This document shows, piece by piece, positions 36,461-45,272 of a stretch of DNA of 64,000 nt. Position 1 is the stretch's first letter. Every line of letters begins with the position of its first letter. A program made the position numbers and the translations under genes. Source of the DNA: Firmicutes bacterium AM41-11 (GTDB lineage Bacteria; Bacillota_I; Bacilli_A; Erysipelotrichales; Erysipelotrichaceae); assembly GCA_003480165.1 (NCBI GenBank), contig QUIQ01000001.1, forward strand, positions 1 through 64,000. The letters are read 5' to 3'. Under the pieces are notes generated by a model. It saw only the letters and a program-made list of their open reading frames with translations, searched no databases and was not told the DNA's origin.

Positions 36461-37842
36461 TACTTAGTTAAATATTCATCAATGGAACTAGCTGCTTTCT
36501 TTCCAGCTCCCATTGCACTGATAACTGTAGCTGCACCGGTTACGGCATCACCACCAGCATAGACACCATCTTTAGTTGTCATTTCGTTTTCATCAACAAC
36601 TAAACATCCGCGACGGTTGACTTCTAGACCAGGTGTCGTTGAACGAATCAATGGGTTTGGACTGGTACCAATGGCCATAATCATACAATCTGCTTCGATT
36701 TGGAATTCACTACCTTCTACAGGAATTGGTCTTCTTCTTCCTGAAGCATCCGGTTCACCAAGTTCCATCTTAATGCATTCTACATGCGATACCCATCCTT
36801 GATCATCTCCGATTACCTTTACCGGATTATTTAATAAATCAAAGATAATACCTTCTTCTTGGGCATGTTCCACTTCTTCTTTACGTGCAGGTAATTCTTC
36901 CATACTACGACGATAGACAATATGAACTTCTGCCCCTAGACGTCTAGCACAACGGGCTGCATCCATGGCAACATTTCCACCGCCAACGACAACACATTTC
37001 TTTGGATGGTAGATTGGCGTATTACTATCTTCTTTATAGGCTTTCATTAAATTGATTCGAGTTAAAAACTCATTGGCACTAAATACACCTTTTAAGTTTT
37101 CACCCTCTAGGTTCATAAAGCGTGGAAGACCAGCACCAGAACCTACAAATACAGCTTCAAAGCCATCTTCTTCCATTAATGCATCAATGGTATCACTGCG
37201 ACCTACGACAAAGTTGGTAACAATATTGACACCTAAAGCTTTTAAGTTTTCGATTTCTTTACGAACAATGTCTTTTGGTAAACGGAATTCAGGAATTCCA
37301 TACATCAATACACCACCAGCTTCATGTAAAGCTTCAAAAATTGTTACTTCATAGCCTTTCTTCGCTAAATCTCCGGCACAAGTTAAGCCAGAAGGCCCTG
37401 CACCAACAATCGCTACTTTATGACCATTGCTTTGTGGTTTTACGGGTTTTTCTTGGGTATGTTCGCGATGGTAATCGGCAACAAAGCGTTCCAAACGTCC
37501 GATTCCTACCGCTTCATGTTTAATGCCTCGAACACAATGTTTTTCACATTGATTTTCTTGAGGACAAACACGACCACAAACCGCAGGCAAACTAGAAGTA
37601 AGGGAAATCACTTGATAAGCCCCTTCAAAATCTCCGTCTTTCACTTTTTCAATAAAATCGGGAATGTGGATATTTACAGGACATCCACTGACACAAGGTT
37701 GATGTTTACAATGCAGGCAACGTTGTGCTTCATAAATTGCATCTTCTTCGGAATAACCCATCGCAACTTCTTCAAAGTTGGAGCGACGTACATTTGGATC
37801 TTGTACGGGCATTGGGGTTTTCTTAGGATCCATATTAGGCAT
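36460..37842 (-). CDS. gltA: NADPH-dependent oxidoreductase large subunit (GltA/NfnB-like)
   Basis: A 460-residue flavoprotein. The N-terminal [4Fe-4S] motifs (CLHCKHQPCVSGCPVNIHI and VCGRVCPQENQCEKHC) are followed by an FAD Rossmann fold (VAIVGAGPSGLTCAGDLAKKG) and an NAD(P) fold (VVVGGGNVAMDAARCARRLGA), then GDAVTGAATVISAMGAGKKAA. Alone, such proteins are called glutamate synthase small subunit homologues. Directly after a DHODH-type electron-transfer subunit, the pair matches NfnB/NfnA, the ferredoxin-dependent bifurcating NADH:NADP+ oxidoreductase. A true glutamate synthase pair lies elsewhere in this window (54827-60747), which supports a different role for this one. Confidence 0.9.
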   Translation of the reverse strand: MPNMDPKKTPMPVQDPNVRRSNFEEVAMGYSEEDAIYEAQRCLHCKHQPCVSGCPVNIHIPDFIEKVKDGDFEGAYQVISLTSSLPAVCGRVCPQENQCEKHCVRGIKHEAVGIGRLERFVADYHREHTQEKPVKPQSNGHKVAIVGAGPSGLTCAGDLAKKGYEVTIFEALHEAGGVLMYGIPEFRLPKDIVRKEIENLKALGVNIVTNFVVGRSDTIDALMEEDGFEAVFVGSGAGLPRFMNLEGENLKGVFSANEFLTRINLMKAYKEDSNTPIYHPKKCVVVGGGNVAMDAARCARRLGAEVHIVYRRSMEELPARKEEVEHAQEEGIIFDLLNNPVKVIGDDQGWVSHVECIKMELGEPDASGRRRPIPVEGSEFQIEADCMIMAIGTSPNPLIRSTTPGLEVNRRGCLVVDENEMTTKDGVYAGGDAVTGAATVISAMGAGKKAASSIDEYLTK

Positions 37843-38684
37843 TATGCTACCTCCTTTTTCAACAAGTTACAGCTCTTCTCGCGGGCATGTTTTTCAAAAT
37901 CTGCATAGGTGCGATTTCGTGACATTGCTTCATCAAAATCGACAAGATGACCATCAAAATCTGGTCCATCTACACAGGCAAATTTCATTTCTCCACCAAC
38001 AGTCAAGCGACAACATCCACACATTCCCGTTCCATCAACCATAATTGGGTTCATAGAAACAACGGTTGGAATATTATATTTCTTTGTCGTTAGACAAACA
38101 AACTTCATCATAATCAATGGTCCAATCGCAACAACTTCATCAAATTGTTCTTCGCCATTGATGAGCTCTTCTAGTTTATTGGTAACTAAACCTTTTTCTC
38201 CACATGATCCATCATCACTCATTAAGTAATAGTGATCGGATACAGCTTCAAATTCCTTTTGCAGGATCACAAGATCTTCATTTCGGAATCCGACAATTGT
38301 TGTAACATCGGCACCTGCTTGTTGAAAAGCTTTAGCCGTTGGATATGCGATAGCACAACCAACACCACCACCGATAATACAAACTTTTTTATTTCCATCA
38401 ATTTTGCTTGGTTTTCCTAGAGGACCAACGAAATCATGAATTGAATCTCCAACTTCTTTGGCATTTAACAATTCTGTCATGCCACCAACAATTTGGAAAA
38501 TAATTGATACTGTTCCCTTTTCTGGGTCTGAATCTTCAATTGTGAAAGGAATTCTTTCACTATCCTCGTTGACACGTAAAATAATAAATTGACCAGCTTT
38601 TGCACGCTTTGCGACAAAAGGTGCTTCAACAACTAATTTTGTGACCGTAGGATTTAAAACCTCTTTTTCAAGAATTCTATACAT
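37842..38684 (-). CDS. Sulfide/dihydroorotate dehydrogenase-like FAD/[2Fe-2S] subunit (NfnA-like)
   Basis: A 280-residue electron-transfer subunit with an N-terminal FAD barrel (KRAKAGQFIILRV, IPFTIEDSD), an NAD-binding lobe (VCIIGGGVGCAIAYPTAKAFQQAGA) and a C-terminal [2Fe-2S] cluster in DGTGMCGCCRLTVGG plus FACVDGPDFDGHLVDFD. This is the NfnA/PyrK-like architecture. It overlaps the large subunit by one base. Together they likely shuttle electrons between ferredoxin, NADH and NADPH, or act as a sulfide dehydrogenase (SudAB); sequence alone does not separate these. Confidence 0.9.
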   Translation of the reverse strand: MYRILEKEVLNPTVTKLVVEAPFVAKRAKAGQFIILRVNEDSERIPFTIEDSDPEKGTVSIIFQIVGGMTELLNAKEVGDSIHDFVGPLGKPSKIDGNKKVCIIGGGVGCAIAYPTAKAFQQAGADVTTIVGFRNEDLVILQKEFEAVSDHYYLMSDDGSCGEKGLVTNKLEELINGEEQFDEVVAIGPLIMMKFVCLTTKKYNIPTVVSMNPIMVDGTGMCGCCRLTVGGEMKFACVDGPDFDGHLVDFDEAMSRNRTYADFEKHAREKSCNLLKKEVA

Positions 38685-38751
38685 TTTTCATCACCTATCC
38701 AACGTGCATTATACATAAAATTGCGCTTTAAGTCACGAATGATAATTCTTT

Positions 38752-38780
38752 CACAAAAAAACACCTGACTATCAGGTGTA
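38752..38780 (-). terminator. Terminator of the AI-2E/WYL/DUF2779/phospholipase operon
   Basis: An 8-bp stem ACACCTGA/TCAGGTGT with a CTA loop, followed on the minus strand by seven T, just past the phospholipase-like stop. Confidence 0.85.
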
Positions 38781-38785
38781 TACAA

Positions 38786-39793
38786 TTACTTTTGTTCTTT
38801 TAACAACATCAACCCTCTTTGTTCGATATTTGGATCAAAATACTGCATAGGTGGATTATCGCTTGTACCTTTGGTGTAATTACGGTTATTGATAAAAGTT
38901 AAGAAATCTCCTTCTTTACTTAAATCATCGAGACAATCCAAGAATAAATTGATGGCGGTTTGAGCTTGGACTAAAGCCTTGTCATATAATTCAAAGAAAC
39001 TATCGGTACTAGTCTTTGTACAATCACAAGGATGACACCAAGTTTCATGCAGTAAGTTACAGATGTCGCATGGATCATTTGGTTTATCTGGAATAATCAT
39101 AGCTGAAATCAAACCATCTAAATGGAGTTTCTCTTCCATATTGGATAAGCGTTTGAGTTTTACACCAGATTGATCATACAAGGCTTTTTGACAAAGAGCC
39201 CAGTCATTTAAGGCTTCTAAGATTTGATGGGGTTTAATGTCCGTATCATAAACAGTTTTAGCGCCTTTGACATACAAACGCGCAATCGAGCGTACATCAT
39301 CAATATCTACTTCACAGATCTTATAGGCTTTAAAATCTTTAATTGTCTTTTCCTCTTTAACTTTTAAAAGAATCGCATCAAGTAAAGATTCGATTTTATG
39401 GTGGCGGAATTTAGAAATCGTATCGCCAGATCCGGTACGATAGAAAATATATGGATGCGTAACCGAATCCAAAGCCCAATGGCTTAGTAAACCCATCATA
39501 TACGCAATTTCATCTTGTTTCACTTGTGGATCGCTTTCTTGACGAATGACATTTAAACAAGATTTAAAGAACGAATTGATTTCTTTCCGATGACAATAAG
39601 TACCTAAAGCGCGTACTTGACTCTTTTCTTTCAAGTTTTTGGGATTTACCCCATGAAAGTATAGAAAATCAGGACCATTGGCACCAATTTCATACAGTGC
39701 TTGATTAAAATTCACTTTTTGTACTTGTTCATCCGACAAAGACTTTTCTTTTAATTCTCGTGCAAATAAGACATGAGTAATAATATTTGGCAT
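38786..39793 (-). CDS. Zinc-dependent phospholipase C family protein
   Basis: A 335-residue protein with the zinc-dependent phospholipase C / S1-P1 nuclease-like all-helical fold. MPNIITHVLFARE at the N terminus and NGPDFLYFHGVNP, TYCHRKEINSFF, MMGLLSHWALDSVTHPYIFYRTG and the KFRHHKIESLLDAILL segment supply the metal-binding His and Asp residues. There is no signal peptide, so this is an intracellular member, as is usual for Firmicutes proteins of this type; the real substrate is unknown. The longest frame starts at 39865, but AGGAGGG lies 7 bases before ATG 39791-39793. It starts 2 bases after the DUF2779 stop. Confidence 0.85.
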   Translation of the reverse strand: MPNIITHVLFARELKEKSLSDEQVQKVNFNQALYEIGANGPDFLYFHGVNPKNLKEKSQVRALGTYCHRKEINSFFKSCLNVIRQESDPQVKQDEIAYMMGLLSHWALDSVTHPYIFYRTGSGDTISKFRHHKIESLLDAILLKVKEEKTIKDFKAYKICEVDIDDVRSIARLYVKGAKTVYDTDIKPHQILEALNDWALCQKALYDQSGVKLKRLSNMEEKLHLDGLISAMIIPDKPNDPCDICNLLHETWCHPCDCTKTSTDSFFELYDKALVQAQTAINLFLDCLDDLSKEGDFLTFINNRNYTKGTSDNPPMQYFDPNIEQRGLMLLKEQK

Positions 39794-39795
39794 AT

Positions 39796-41262
39796 TTAGC
39801 CCTCCTTGACTGCTTTTAACAGTCCATGATATACCACGTATTCTGCATACGTATCCATTTGACAATAGGTACGGATGTTTTGACGAATTATAGAACGCTT
39901 CTGTTCGTCTGCTTTTTCAAAGTTTCGATACGCATATACCGCATTCAACCCATCTTTAATAGATAGTTGGTTATAAGAAACCGAATCTGTAAAAATTGGG
40001 AGAATATTCTTTAAAGAATAATGCCCATGCATGCGATTATCATAGTATAGACCACATTCAAAAGGTTTAGATAAGTCGATCATGCGATCGTAAATTTGCG
40101 CTAAATCATCGGCATATTGAGGAAACTGTTCTCCTAATTGAATCAGACGTAGTTTTTCGGCTCCCTCCATATTATAAACCAAGATGCTTCCTGTTTTAGG
40201 AACAGAAGCAATCAAAGATTGAATAAAAGCCTCGCGACAATCCCCATAATCGAAGAAGTCCAAATGGGTTAAGTTTTGATCTTCATCTTCGACATGTAAA
40301 CTGTATTGAAAACACAATACATCAAATGGTTTCATATTCTTATAGGGTGGAATCGCAAAAGTATCCCATTCAAAATCCAGGTAAGAAATCGGTTCTTGCA
40401 GCTTTTCCAACCACGTTTTAATGGCTACATGATCGATAAATAGTCCATTCTTGCTGGCCATGTATTGCGCATATTGTAAACGAAATCCTTCTAACAATTT
40501 AGGATCTAGTTGACTCACATGTTCAATACCCGATTCTAAAGCCTGGAGCTTTTTCGATGAAGTAGTTAAAAAAGCAATCGAATCATCGGGAAGCGTTGAA
40601 TCATCAAAACAAGATTCATAAAAAGGACAGCGCCGACCTTGGGTACAGCGTTTATTCCGTTCAGGTTTATGATTCGGCAAGTTTTGCAGCAAAGCTTCAG
40701 TTTGTTCAATCCAGCTATCTAAATCAAAAGTTTCCTTTTCCATACAAGCATCAATGGATAAATGTAGATTATTTCTTCGATTAAATAAACAATCGGAAAC
40801 TAAAAAGAGTTGATTTAGATCCAGATCATCTTGTCGAACATAATCTTTATTTAAATAGAGGATCTTATGTTTTGTGATGGAAATACCTAGATGGGCCAGG
40901 ATTTCTTTATTCACTTTCATCATCCGTGCTTCTTTTTCTTTTGGGAAAGCGGAAAGATATGGATAAATTGCTTCATAGCCATCCGCAATTTGCTTTAAGA
41001 TCGGAATGCGCGTACGACAATCCTTATAGGAAAAACGTCCTTGTACAAGTATTCCATTTTTATGTAGAAGCTCTAAGGAAGTATTGTTTGAATCTCCGGT
41101 ATGACCACATGGTGCATCTTCTAAATGAAAGTAGCGCATCCAGGTTTTTGAAAATGGCTCCAACATATGATAGTAGCCTTGAAATTCCTCTTGCTTTTCC
41201 CTTTGGTTCTTTATGAAGTAAGGACAACGTTCAAAATGTAGTAAATCAGTAACATGTATCAT
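39796..41262 (-). CDS. DUF2779 protein: putative Fe-S, RNase H-like nuclease
   Basis: A 488-residue protein. The N-terminal third resembles Cas4/PD-(D/E)XK proteins: a first cysteine in LLHFERCPYFIKNQ and a cluster CTQGRRCPFYESCF (C-x5-C-x5-C) about residue 225. The C-terminal half is DUF2779, with an exonuclease-like start PISYLDFEWDTFAIPPY (D-x-E), the family block FDVLCFQYSLH, VYNMEGAEKLRLIQL and an aspartate near the end in YCQMDTYAEYVVYHGL. These resemble the DEDD nuclease core. A role in DNA or RNA processing is inference. A ribosome site AAAGGTG marks ATG 41260-41262. It lies 24 bases after the WYL regulator gene. Confidence 0.8.
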   Translation of the reverse strand: MIHVTDLLHFERCPYFIKNQREKQEEFQGYYHMLEPFSKTWMRYFHLEDAPCGHTGDSNNTSLELLHKNGILVQGRFSYKDCRTRIPILKQIADGYEAIYPYLSAFPKEKEARMMKVNKEILAHLGISITKHKILYLNKDYVRQDDLDLNQLFLVSDCLFNRRNNLHLSIDACMEKETFDLDSWIEQTEALLQNLPNHKPERNKRCTQGRRCPFYESCFDDSTLPDDSIAFLTTSSKKLQALESGIEHVSQLDPKLLEGFRLQYAQYMASKNGLFIDHVAIKTWLEKLQEPISYLDFEWDTFAIPPYKNMKPFDVLCFQYSLHVEDEDQNLTHLDFFDYGDCREAFIQSLIASVPKTGSILVYNMEGAEKLRLIQLGEQFPQYADDLAQIYDRMIDLSKPFECGLYYDNRMHGHYSLKNILPIFTDSVSYNQLSIKDGLNAVYAYRNFEKADEQKRSIIRQNIRTYCQMDTYAEYVVYHGLLKAVKEG

Positions 41263-41286
41263 TTTATTCACCTTTAGTATCATACG

Positions 41287-42231
41287 TTATCCTTGATAAT
41301 TACGCAAAGTCGAAACTAAGCGTTCTTGGTATTCGTTCACGATTTGTTCAGGAGACAGGATGCGTATATCTTTTCCAAAAGAGAACAGTTGCCGATACAA
41401 TAAGTACAAATCTTCAACTAAAAAAGAATAGATGTTCTCTTCCTCTTCACGGAAATCCAGACCCCAATAGGCTTCTTTAAAAAGACGTAGAATCGCTGGA
41501 CTGACCCAAACAGTAACGCGATAAAATTCCCCTTTAATCAAAGAATTCTTTCCTATATGTGCTTCGACATGAAAATCCACATCGCGTGTAAAACGTTTTT
41601 CACTGCATACGACTTTTTTCATGCGTTCACTGGAAAAACGATACATACGATAATCTTGACGGGTATGGTTATAGCCGAGTACATAATACGCATCGTGATA
41701 ATGAATCAACTCATATGGATCAACCAAATACGTTTCACTAGCTTGTTGGCGCTTGGCTTGATACGTAAGTTCAATGGAGTGATTCATTTCAAGGGCATCT
41801 TGTACGGTATGTAACATAGATAATTCCTTTTTTGACATTTGGATATTTGGATCATCCATATAAATGGGAAAAATCAAATTCATATCGCGACTTGAATTCA
41901 ATACTTTATCTACGGCCGAATTAAAGCTTGATTTTTTTTCAAACTGCTGAGTTTGAATAAAATGTTTAGCTTCTAAAAGGGCTTGTTCTTCTTGTTTATC
42001 TAAACGCAAGGCCGGGAAAATACTTGTTTCATCGAGATAATACCCACCATATCGGCCTTTGATTTCTTGAATATTGTAACCAGCTGTAATCAATTCCCTT
42101 TTATATTCACGAATATTCCGGGGATTTACTTCCAAAGCCTGGGCTAATTCTTTGGAGTTAATGGGACTTTGTTTCGTTGCATTGGCTTTTAATATGAGCA
42201 ACATTCTTATACATAAACTTGTTCGATTCAT
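41287..42231 (-). CDS. HTH/WYL-domain transcriptional regulator
   Basis: A 314-residue regulator with an N-terminal winged helix (SPINSKELAQALEVNPRNIREYKRELITAGYNIQEIKGRYGGYYL) and a central WYL domain (IELTYQAKRQQASETYLVDPYELIHYHDAYYVLGYNHTRQDYRMYRFSSERM). A C-terminal extension (WCX-like) ends in QLFSFGKDIRILSPEQIVNEYQERL. WYL proteins bind nucleic-acid or nucleotide ligands and often control DNA-damage or defence genes. Its partner here is the DUF2779 gene just downstream. The start lies 3 bases after the AI-2E-type transporter stop. Confidence 0.9.
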   Translation of the reverse strand: MNRTSLCIRMLLILKANATKQSPINSKELAQALEVNPRNIREYKRELITAGYNIQEIKGRYGGYYLDETSIFPALRLDKQEEQALLEAKHFIQTQQFEKKSSFNSAVDKVLNSSRDMNLIFPIYMDDPNIQMSKKELSMLHTVQDALEMNHSIELTYQAKRQQASETYLVDPYELIHYHDAYYVLGYNHTRQDYRMYRFSSERMKKVVCSEKRFTRDVDFHVEAHIGKNSLIKGEFYRVTVWVSPAILRLFKEAYWGLDFREEEENIYSFLVEDLYLLYRQLFSFGKDIRILSPEQIVNEYQERLVSTLRNYQG

Positions 42232-42234
42232 ATC

Positions 42235-43416
42235 TTACTCCGTTTCATTTTCTTCCATACGAATACCGCGTTTTTTAAATTGGGTAAATTCGTATTCTTG
42301 CATCAAGCGATAAAGGGAAGAAAAAACTGGTATAAAGACAATCATACCTAATACCCCACCAATGCTGGCACCTACGGTAATAGCCACTAATACATACATG
42401 GATGGTAGACCAACCGACTTACCAACAACATTTGGATAAATGAAATTTCCTTCCACTTGTTGGATGCAGATAAACATCACAAAGAAAGTGATCCCTTGTG
42501 TTGGACTTTGGGCAAATATTAATAGCGAACAAAGAAAAGCTGCAACTAAGGCACCAAACATGGGAACTAGCGCCGCAATTCCAATCACAAAACCACATAA
42601 GAATGAATAAGGTAAGTGGAGTAAAGTACTTCCAATAATAACCAGTGAGGCCAGAATTACGCATTCCAGTAAGGTTCCTCCAATGTAACGAGCAAAGGTA
42701 TGTTTAAAAACTTGATATATATGATTTGTCTTGGCATAAGCATTTTCTGGTAAAACCGCATAAAAGAAATGATGCATATCGGTTAAGAAACGCTTCTTAT
42801 TAAAAATCACAAAGATCGAAAAGACAAAACTAATAAAGAAAGTCGTTACCCAGGAAATCGTAGTCGAAATAATCGAATTGACTTGACCGACAAAGGTATT
42901 ACTACCAAAAATCAGTTTGCTGGTTTGATCTAGATATCCGACCATCGTCTGGGTATCAATTTTGGATAAATCAATATGTGCAACGAACTGATACAAAGAC
43001 TTAGAATGTTTCGTCAAACGCAAGGCAAGCGTTTTTAAGTGTGTCGCTATCAAAGGTATATTATTGACTAATTTTTCAATAGATAAAACCAGTTGCGGAA
43101 TAATCGCAATAAAGAAAGCAATAAAAATCAGTACAAAAATGATAATCGATAAAAGATTTGCGAAAGTACGTATCCGCTTCGTTTCCTTTTTCTTGGTAAT
43201 AGCTTTGTATACACGAATTAAATTATTGGAAATAATGTTAAAAACAAACGCAAAGCCTAAGCCGATAAAAAAGGGAAATAAAATAGAAACGATCCACGCA
43301 AAGAACGTTAAAATTTTCTCTATATTGATTACAAACAAGATAACTAGCGCAATGAAAATCACCATGTATTGGCAAAATTGCACAAGTTTTTTATATTCTC
43401 TTGGTGCATGAAACAT
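42235..43416 (-). CDS. AI-2E/PerM family transporter
   Basis: A 393-residue membrane protein with about eight spans. The C-terminal block GIAALVPMFGALVAAF, then QQVEGNFIYPNVVGKSVGLPSMYVLVAITVGASIGGVLGM is the signature of the AI-2E/PerM family (..G.lvPy.G.........Q..e.n.l.P.i.g..v.lhpl.vl..i..G....G..G). Members export autoinducer-2, act as Na+(Li+)/H+ antiporters, or are of unknown role. The ribosome site AAAGGATGTG precedes the ATG. First gene of a four-gene leftward unit. Confidence 0.9.
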   Translation of the reverse strand: MFHAPREYKKLVQFCQYMVIFIALVILFVINIEKILTFFAWIVSILFPFFIGLGFAFVFNIISNNLIRVYKAITKKKETKRIRTFANLLSIIIFVLIFIAFFIAIIPQLVLSIEKLVNNIPLIATHLKTLALRLTKHSKSLYQFVAHIDLSKIDTQTMVGYLDQTSKLIFGSNTFVGQVNSIISTTISWVTTFFISFVFSIFVIFNKKRFLTDMHHFFYAVLPENAYAKTNHIYQVFKHTFARYIGGTLLECVILASLVIIGSTLLHLPYSFLCGFVIGIAALVPMFGALVAAFLCSLLIFAQSPTQGITFFVMFICIQQVEGNFIYPNVVGKSVGLPSMYVLVAITVGASIGGVLGMIVFIPVFSSLYRLMQEYEFTQFKKRGIRMEENETE

Positions 43417-43520
43417 GACATCACATCCTTTGGTTTAATTCTACATCATACTTGTCAAATTACAAGAAACAGAAACAATTGTAAAGGCTTTCGGAGTGTT
43501 GAAATGTCTTTCATTTTTTG

Positions 43521-43549
43521 TTTACAATTCTTGCATTTGGGATTAAAAT
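43521..43549 (+). promoter_or_regulatory. Promoter of pyrG
   Basis: -35 TTTACA (43521-43526), 17-base spacer, -10 TAAAAT (43544-43549). The leader is only about 17 bases, so the G-run leader used for pyrG control in Bacillus is absent. Confidence 0.7.
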
Positions 43550-43572
43550 AGTCGACATTGGAGGATTCGATT

Positions 43573-45174
43573 ATGACAAAATATATCTTTGTGACAGGTG
43601 GTGTTGTATCAGGTTTAGGAAAAGGTATAAGTGCTGCCAGTTTAGGACGTTTATTGAAAGCACGTGGCTATAAAGTGACTTCGCAAAAGTTAGATCCATA
43701 TATTAATGTGGACCCTGGTACGATGTCACCTTTGCAACATGGTGAAGTATTTGTGACGGAAGATGGTTTAGAAGCCGATTTAGACTTAGGCCATTACGAA
43801 CGATTCATCGACGAAAATTTACATACCTATTCCAATTTAACGACCGGTAAAGTGTATTGGAATGTCATTAATAAGGAACGTGATGGAAAGTACTTAGGCC
43901 AAACAGTTCAGGTCATCCCTCATGTGACCAATGAAATTAAATCCTTTATTCATCAAGCTGGTAAACATGCCAATGCGGACTTTGTGATTACCGAAATCGG
44001 AGGAACGACCGGAGACATCGAAAGTCTTCCCTTCCTGGAATCTATTCGTCAAATTCAATTAGAAGTTGGTCGTCAAAATTGTTTATTTATTCATGTAACC
44101 TATATTCCTTATTTGGAAGGAAGTAAAGAATACAAGTCAAAACCTACTCAACATAGTGTAAAAGAATTACGTTCGTATGGAATTAACCCAGACATTATCA
44201 TTACTCGTTGTAATGAAAAAATTCCGGCATCCGTCTTAAATAAAATCAGTTTGTTCTGTAATGTCGATCAAGAAAGTGTTATTGAAAATATTACCTTGGA
44301 TTCTTTATATGAAGTTCCATTAATGTTGGAAGAACAACATCTAGCCGATATTGTTTGTAAGAAAATGGATTGTCAAATTCGTAAGCCAGATCTTAGTGAA
44401 TGGAAAGCCATGGTGGATCGTATTAAACATCCGAAACAAACCGTACATATTGGTTTAGTTGGAAAATATGTCGAATTGCATGATGCCTACTTAAGCGTTT
44501 CCGAAGCGCTTTATCATGCTGGTTTTGCGAATTCTGCCAGTGTTAAAATCCATTGGATTGATTCGGAAGGATTAACCCAAGATAATTTAGGCGAAAAATT
44601 AAAAGGTATTGATGGTATTATCCTACCTGGTGGTTTTGGAGATCGTGGAATAGAAGGTATGATTCAAACAGCCATTTATTGTTACGACCATAAAATTCCT
44701 TACTTTGGTATCTGTTTAGGTATGCAAGTGGCAGCGATTTCATTTGCCCGTAATGTATTAGGTTATAAAGATGCCAACAGTTTTGAATTTGATGAAACTT
44801 CGGATCATTTAATTATCGATTTCATGCAAGATCAAAGCAATGAAATGCGTAAAGGTGGAACCATGCGTCTAGGCGCTTATCCTTGCCAGTTAAAACAAGG
44901 AACCAAATTATATGCCTTGTACAATCAAGATTTAATTCAAGAAAGACATCGTCATCGTTACGAATTTAATAATTTCTATCGTGATGAATTTGAAAACCAT
45001 GGAATGATGATTGCCGGTACAAGTCCAGATCAACAATTAGTGGAAGCTATTGAAGCGAAAGATCATCCATTCTTTGTTGGTGTGCAATATCATCCAGAAT
45101 TCAAATCCCGTCCGAACCGTCCACATCCAATCTTTGAAGGATTCATTCAAGCATCCTTACAAAATCAAGACTAA
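43573..45174 (+). CDS. pyrG: CTP synthase
   Basis: A 533-residue enzyme that aminates UTP to CTP with glutamine and ATP. The synthetase domain starts [23 protein letters not shown] and has [17 protein letters not shown] and [14 protein letters not shown]. The C-terminal class I glutamine amidotransferase domain has its cysteine in FGICLGMQ and the His-Glu pair in VQYHPEF. The longest frame starts at 43558, but GGAGG lies 8 bases before ATG 43573, which begins [10 protein letters not shown] as in the family. It is a single gene with its own promoter and terminator. Confidence 0.98.
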   Translation: MTKYIFVTGGVVSGLGKGISAASLGRLLKARGYKVTSQKLDPYINVDPGTMSPLQHGEVFVTEDGLEADLDLGHYERFIDENLHTYSNLTTGKVYWNVINKERDGKYLGQTVQVIPHVTNEIKSFIHQAGKHANADFVITEIGGTTGDIESLPFLESIRQIQLEVGRQNCLFIHVTYIPYLEGSKEYKSKPTQHSVKELRSYGINPDIIITRCNEKIPASVLNKISLFCNVDQESVIENITLDSLYEVPLMLEEQHLADIVCKKMDCQIRKPDLSEWKAMVDRIKHPKQTVHIGLVGKYVELHDAYLSVSEALYHAGFANSASVKIHWIDSEGLTQDNLGEKLKGIDGIILPGGFGDRGIEGMIQTAIYCYDHKIPYFGICLGMQVAAISFARNVLGYKDANSFEFDETSDHLIIDFMQDQSNEMRKGGTMRLGAYPCQLKQGTKLYALYNQDLIQERHRHRYEFNNFYRDEFENHGMMIAGTSPDQQLVEAIEAKDHPFFVGVQYHPEFKSRPNRPHPIFEGFIQASLQNQD

Positions 45175-45198
45175 GATGAAAAATCTTAGTCTTTTTTT
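45169..45198 (+). terminator. Terminator of pyrG
   Basis: GACTAAGAT/ATCTTAGTC stem (45169-45177 with 45183-45191) followed by seven T, overlapping the pyrG stop. Confidence 0.9.
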
Positions 45199-45226
45199 AC
45201 AGTAAGCGTTTGTCATACATTCTCTT

Positions 45227-45249
45227 TAAAAACACTTTATGATAAAATA
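45227..45249 (+). promoter_or_regulatory. Extended -10 promoter of the first GSIII gene
   Basis: TGATAAAAT ends at 45248 and forms an extended -10, with a weak TTCTCT -35 17 bases upstream. The leader to the ATG at 45273 is about 17 bases and has no terminator, unlike the second GSIII gene. Confidence 0.45.
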
Positions 45250-45272
45250 CAGCCATGGAGGAAAATTGGAAA

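Noticed and set aside
36460-37842. Annotation as the glutamate synthase small subunit GltD
   Set aside because: It is paired with an NfnA/PyrK-like subunit and lacks a neighbouring large subunit; the genuine gltB-gltD pair is at 54827-60747.
45199-45272. Search for an ANTAR-type leader before the first GSIII gene
   Set aside because: The leader is about 17 bases and contains no hairpin or T run; no attenuator is present.
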